Origin: Clostridiales bacterium
GTDB lineage: Bacteria; Bacillota; Clostridia; Christensenellales; Christensenellaceae
Assembly (NCBI GenBank): GCA_003343685.1
Contig: QAKS01000083.1
Coordinates: forward strand, 1 to 8,916
Direction: 5' to 3'
Length of the DNA stretch: 8,916 nucleotides
Shown here: positions 6,287 through 8,916 of the stretch, piece after piece
Position numbering within the stretch: position 1 is the first letter of the stretch
Layout of the letters: every line of letters begins with the position of its first letter
Position numbers and translations under genes: made by a program
Notes under the pieces: model-generated
Seen by the model: only the letters and a program-made list of their open reading frames with translations
What the model was told of the DNA's origin: nothing
The model's database searches: none

Positions 6287-7222
6287 CTATTTACGCGCAC
6301 ACTCTCTTGCCTCGCCGCGCATCACGTCAAGGCCGTGCGGCAACGTCTCCATAAAGCTGTCCATCGCCTCCATACATGCTTTAGGGCTGCCGGGCAGATT
6401 AACGATCAGCGTCCTGCCCCTGATAACGCTCTCCCCCCGCGAAAGCATGGCCCGCGGCGTAATCGCCATGGAATATGCCCGTATCGCCTCGGCAATTCCC
6501 GGCGCAAACCGCGTTGCTACCTCACGGGTGGCCTCCGGAGTCATATCCCGCGGCGAAAAGCCGGTGCCTCCCGTCGTCAAAATCAAATCCAGCTGACGCT
6601 GGTCTGCAAGCCTCATCAAATGATGTTTCAGAACCGCTTTCTCGTCCGCAAGAATCATCTTCTCCACAACCTCGTATCCCGCCTGTCTCAGCCGTGTTTC
6701 TATCGCCGGTCCGCTTTTATCCTCCCGCTCTCCTCTGCTGCCTTTGTCCGACAGCGTAATGACGGCCGCCTGATAGGGACGTTTTTCCTCTCTTTCACAG
6801 AGGACAAGCTCATCCCCCACCTTCAGAGCACCCCCCTGCAATACCCGCGCAAAGACTCCCTCCCGCGGCATAATACAATCCCCCATCACCTTATAAATTG
6901 CGCAGTGGCTGTGGCACTCCTTGCCGATCTGTGTCATTTCCAGCAGAACATCGCCGCAGCGCAGCAGCGTCCCCACAGGCAAAGTACGGAAGTCAAAACC
7001 CTCTACTACAAGATTTTCTCCAAACGCGCCGAAATCGACCGATGCGCCCTTTTGCCGAAATTCCTCTATTTTTTCATAGGAAAGCAGGCTCACCTGACGA
7101 TGCCATTCTCCGGCGTGGGCGTCGCCCTCTATACCGTAATTCTCGCGCAGAACGGCTTCACTCCTGCAGGTCTTTTGTATTCCCCTGATATCGCTTATGC
7201 AAATCGCACGTATCGTTCCCAT
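6287..7222 (-). CDS. MOSC-Mog fusion: molybdenum cofactor biosynthesis/sulfuration protein
   Basis: The 311-residue protein joins two cofactor domains. Residues 1 to about 142 form a MOSC domain (YGIEGDAHAGEWHRQVSLLS at 29-48, FGENLVVEG at 67-75, then a cysteine-containing segment with C103, C107 and C116 ending GDCIMPREGVFARV). MOSC domains bind and transfer sulfur or finished cofactor. Residues about 149-305 form a MogA/MoaB-type molybdopterin-binding domain with SDKGSRGEREDKSG (158-171), TTGGTGFSPRDMTPEAT (215-231) and NLPGSPKA (275-282), which adenylylates molybdopterin before metal insertion. The start is the ATG at 7222, since GGAGG lies 6 bases upstream and 2 bases separate it from the moaA stop; an ATG 27 bases further up lies inside moaA and lacks such a site. 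Fusions of this kind are known in clostridia. Whether both halves act on the same cofactor molecule is inference. Confidence 0.9.
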   Translation of the reverse strand: MGTIRAICISDIRGIQKTCRSEAVLRENYGIEGDAHAGEWHRQVSLLSYEKIEEFRQKGASVDFGAFGENLVVEGFDFRTLPVGTLLRCGDVLLEMTQIGKECHSHCAIYKVMGDCIMPREGVFARVLQGGALKVGDELVLCEREEKRPYQAAVITLSDKGSRGEREDKSGPAIETRLRQAGYEVVEKMILADEKAVLKHHLMRLADQRQLDLILTTGGTGFSPRDMTPEATREVATRFAPGIAEAIRAYSMAITPRAMLSRGESVIRGRTLIVNLPGSPKACMEAMDSFMETLPHGLDVMRGEARECARK

Positions 7223-7224
7223 TT

Positions 7225-8190
7225 TCAACCTCCGATCTGGCTCATACATCTATGTTCTGTAATCTCCTCTGCCGCATTAAAGCAATGCGCCTCCGGCTTT
7301 CCGTTCACCGCATCTGCAAGAGCCTGCTTCAATTCTTCGTCCGTGCAGCCCTGCCGGAGCAGCTTTCGGATGTCCGCTCCGTCCTCATAGCACAGGCAAG
7401 GCTTAAGTTGTCCTGTGCTGGTCAGCCGTATTCTGTTGCAGCTTTGGCAGAATTTATGCGTATTTGCACCGATAAAGCCTATGCGCCCCAAGAGACTTTT
7501 GGATGCGTAATACTCCGCCGGCCCGTTGCCGCGCCGTTCCCGTACCGGATGCAGGTCGGGATATTCCCTGCGAAGCAAACGAATGATCTCATCCTCGCCC
7601 GCGCCCCGCAAGCCGCGCCCATAGCCAATGGGCATCAATTCTATAAAGCGCACATCTGCGGGAAGCCTCTTCGCCAGTCCCGCCAGCGCCGGCACAGCCC
7701 CAAAATTCTCGCGCAGAAGCACGGTATTCACTTTTGTTCTGATTCCGCTTTTGGCAGCGGCCTCAATTGCCGACAGCACGCGAGCCGCATTTTCGCCGCC
7801 GGTAATCCGCCGGAACGTCTCCTCATTCACGGCGTCAAGACTGATATTGATACCGTCTATCCCGCTCTTTACAAGCTCCGGAAGATGTTCCTCCAGCAGC
7901 AGCCCGTTCGTCGTCAGCGTAACGCTCTCCGCTCCCGGCATTGCTTTCAGGTCACAAATAAACCTTACGCACCCCCTTCTCACCAGCGGCTCGCCGCCGG
8001 TCACCTTAAAGCGGTTAATTCCCAACTGAACCGCAGTGCGGCAGATGCGCAAAAGCTCCTCATAGCGCAGGATATCGTCATGCGGCACCGAAGGCATTCC
8101 CTCGGGCATACAGTAACGGCATCTCAGGTTGCACCTGTCGGTGACGGATATGCGCATATAATTGATCTCGCGCCCATAGCTGTCCTTCAT
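7225..8190 (-). CDS. moaA: GTP 3',8-cyclase MoaA (radical SAM)
   Basis: The 321-residue enzyme converts GTP to 3',8-cyclo-GTP with MoaC completing cyclic pyranopterin monophosphate, the first step of molybdenum cofactor synthesis. The N-terminal radical-SAM cluster is C20-x3-C24-x2-C27 in DRCNLRCRYCMP. TGGEP (64-68), TTNGLLL (93-99) and NISLDA (115-120) follow. The second [4Fe-4S] cluster that holds GTP uses C248, C251 and C265 (KFCQSCNRIRLTSTGQLKPC). The chain ends in SQIGG, the conserved Gly-Gly tail needed for activity. Length and all key residues are normal. I choose the ATG at 8190: it is 1 base after the moaC stop, with AAGGGCGAG upstream. Upstream in-frame ATGs would overlap moaC and add unconserved residues. 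Confidence 0.96.
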   Translation of the reverse strand: MKDSYGREINYMRISVTDRCNLRCRYCMPEGMPSVPHDDILRYEELLRICRTAVQLGINRFKVTGGEPLVRRGCVRFICDLKAMPGAESVTLTTNGLLLEEHLPELVKSGIDGINISLDAVNEETFRRITGGENAARVLSAIEAAAKSGIRTKVNTVLLRENFGAVPALAGLAKRLPADVRFIELMPIGYGRGLRGAGEDEIIRLLRREYPDLHPVRERRGNGPAEYYASKSLLGRIGFIGANTHKFCQSCNRIRLTSTGQLKPCLCYEDGADIRKLLRQGCTDEELKQALADAVNGKPEAHCFNAAEEITEHRCMSQIGG

Positions 8191-8191
8191 G

Positions 8192-8680
8192 TCACTCGCC
8201 CTTTTCTTCATAGAGAAAATGTCCGCTTTTTCCTCCGGTCTTTTCGACAAGATGCACAGCTGTGATCTCCATGCGTTTGTCTATGGCCTTCGCCATATCG
8301 TAAATTGTAAGCAGCGCTGTGGATGCACCGGTCAGCGCCTCCATCTCCACGCCTGTCCTTCCCTCACAGCGCACTGTACAGTTCACCTCTACAGCACATT
8401 CTTCGGGGTGCATCGTAAACTCCACGGCGCATTTTGTCAGATTGAGGATATGGCACAGCGGTATCAGTTCGCTCGTTCGCTTTGCACCCATAATGCCCGC
8501 TACCTGCGCCACCGCAAGCACGTCCCCCTTTTTTACGGAACCGTCCGCCACAGCTTTGTAGCACTCCGCACTCATACGGATACGCCCCGTAGCTGTCGCC
8601 TGCCGGACTGTCGCTCCCTTTTCCGTCACATCTACCATAACGGCATTTCCTTTTTCATCTATATGTGTAAATTCCGGCAT
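8192..8680 (-). CDS. moaC: Cyclic pyranopterin monophosphate synthase MoaC
   Basis: The 162-residue protein acts right after MoaA, rearranging 3',8-cyclo-GTP to cyclic pyranopterin monophosphate. Family signatures are MVDVTEKG (15-22), AKRTSELIPLCHIL (66-79), GVEMEALTGAS (110-120), YDMAKAIDK (127-135) and EKTGGKSG (146-153). The expected catalytic D128 and K131 and the K67/H77 neighbourhood are present. The start is the ATG at 8680 (MPEFTHIDEKG), with AGAAGGA just before it and 8 bases between it and the upstream stop codon; this matches the normal family length. An in-frame ATG 42 bases further up lies inside the preceding gene and is rejected. Confidence 0.96.
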   Translation of the reverse strand: MPEFTHIDEKGNAVMVDVTEKGATVRQATATGRIRMSAECYKAVADGSVKKGDVLAVAQVAGIMGAKRTSELIPLCHILNLTKCAVEFTMHPEECAVEVNCTVRCEGRTGVEMEALTGASTALLTIYDMAKAIDKRMEITAVHLVEKTGGKSGHFLYEEKGE

Positions 8681-8688
8681 TTTCCTTC

Positions 8689-8916
8689 TCACTTTCCAAA
8701 GCCGCAGTTGGGGAAGGTACACCTGTCACACCCAAGGCACAGCCCGCCCTCGCCGTAATTCGTGAGCTGTTCCGCACTGATCGGCACATCGGCCATAACA
8801 CTGGGAAGCACCAAGTCAAAAATTGTACGTTTGGCATACATCACACAGCCCGGCAATCCCATTACCGGCCTGCCATCCTCTGTATATGCCAGCAGGAACA
8901 TGGCACCCGGCAGCAC
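8689..8916 (-). CDS. Molybdopterin-binding protein, C-terminal part (runs off window)
   Basis: Only the last 75 or so codons are visible; the frame is open to the window edge and the first visible codon is a GTG that is most likely internal. The segment PGAMFLLAY followed by GRPVMGLPGCVMYAKRT resembles the end of the MoCF-type (MoeA/MoaB-like) molybdopterin-binding domain of clostridial proteins often found next to moaA and moaC. It finishes with a cysteine cluster, CLGCDRC then TFPNCGFGK (C60, C63, C66, C71 of the visible part; C-x2-C-x2-C-x4-C), which could bind a metal or an Fe-S cluster. Its stop lies 8 bases before the moaC start, so it is in the same operon. A role in metal insertion or in cofactor handling is inferred from family and context; assignment as MoeA itself is not justified by this fragment. 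Confidence 0.75.
   Translation of the reverse strand: MLPGAMFLLAYTEDGRPVMGLPGCVMYAKRTIFDLVLPSVMADVPISAEQLTNYGEGGLCLGCDRCTFPNCGFGK

Noticed and set aside
6335..7390. Plus-strand open frame of 351 codons opposite the MOSC-Mog gene
   Set aside because: Antisense to a well-supported gene, crossing its boundary into moaA, with no family signature and no ribosome binding site that I could recognise.
7252..8265. Plus-strand open frame of 337 codons opposite moaA
   Set aside because: It lies opposite the full, motif-complete moaA gene, has no recognisable domain and has arginine/alanine-rich composition typical of an antisense shadow frame.

Overview
The window looks like part of the chromosome of an anaerobic Firmicute, probably a Clostridia-class gut-type organism. 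The basis is moderate GC with AT-rich promoter spacers, strong GGAGG-type ribosome binding sites, a Gram-positive style lipoprotein molybdate receptor, and protein sequences that read like the clostridial versions of these families. I cannot name the species. No rRNA, tRNA, CRISPR array or insertion sequence was seen.

Left part (1-1843, plus strand). An AT-rich leader carries a good sigma-A-type promoter and a candidate dyad operator. It is followed by a Crp/Fnr-family regulator gene and, 60 bases on, a two-domain protein with an N-terminal Rossmann-like segment and a C-terminal TylF/MycF-type methyltransferase. The two genes probably share a transcript.

Middle (1844-1988). This is a convergent intergenic region with two hairpins. 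One of them, read on the minus strand, is a textbook intrinsic terminator with a T7 tail, and it closes the long minus-strand gene set.

Right part (1989-8916, all minus strand). This is a compact molybdenum locus. In order of transcription it holds: the C-terminal end of a molybdopterin-binding protein (runs off the window), moaC, moaA, a MOSC-Mog fusion, modA, modB, modC, an XdhC-family protein and a di-domain Mop (molbindin) protein. Together they take up molybdate (ModABC), buffer or sense it (Mop), make the pterin precursor (MoaA, MoaC), activate the pterin and insert or sulfurate the metal (Mog domain, MOSC domain, XdhC). XdhC and MOSC suggest that the client enzyme is a sulfurated molybdenum hydroxylase of the xanthine dehydrogenase type, which is not in the window. 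Several genes abut or overlap (moaC/moaA 1 base apart, moaA/MOSC-Mog 2 bases apart, modB/modC overlapping by ATGA), so translational coupling is likely. A 76-base gap before modA carries a perfect dyad and a 20-bp-phased direct repeat, and probably holds a second, regulated promoter.

Most genes are recognisable members of known families; I do not see a wholly new system. The less ordinary signals are regulatory: the dyad and phased repeats before modA and a related dyad before the Crp/Fnr gene, and two mutually exclusive RNA hairpins between modA and modB that reach the modB Shine-Dalgarno sequence.
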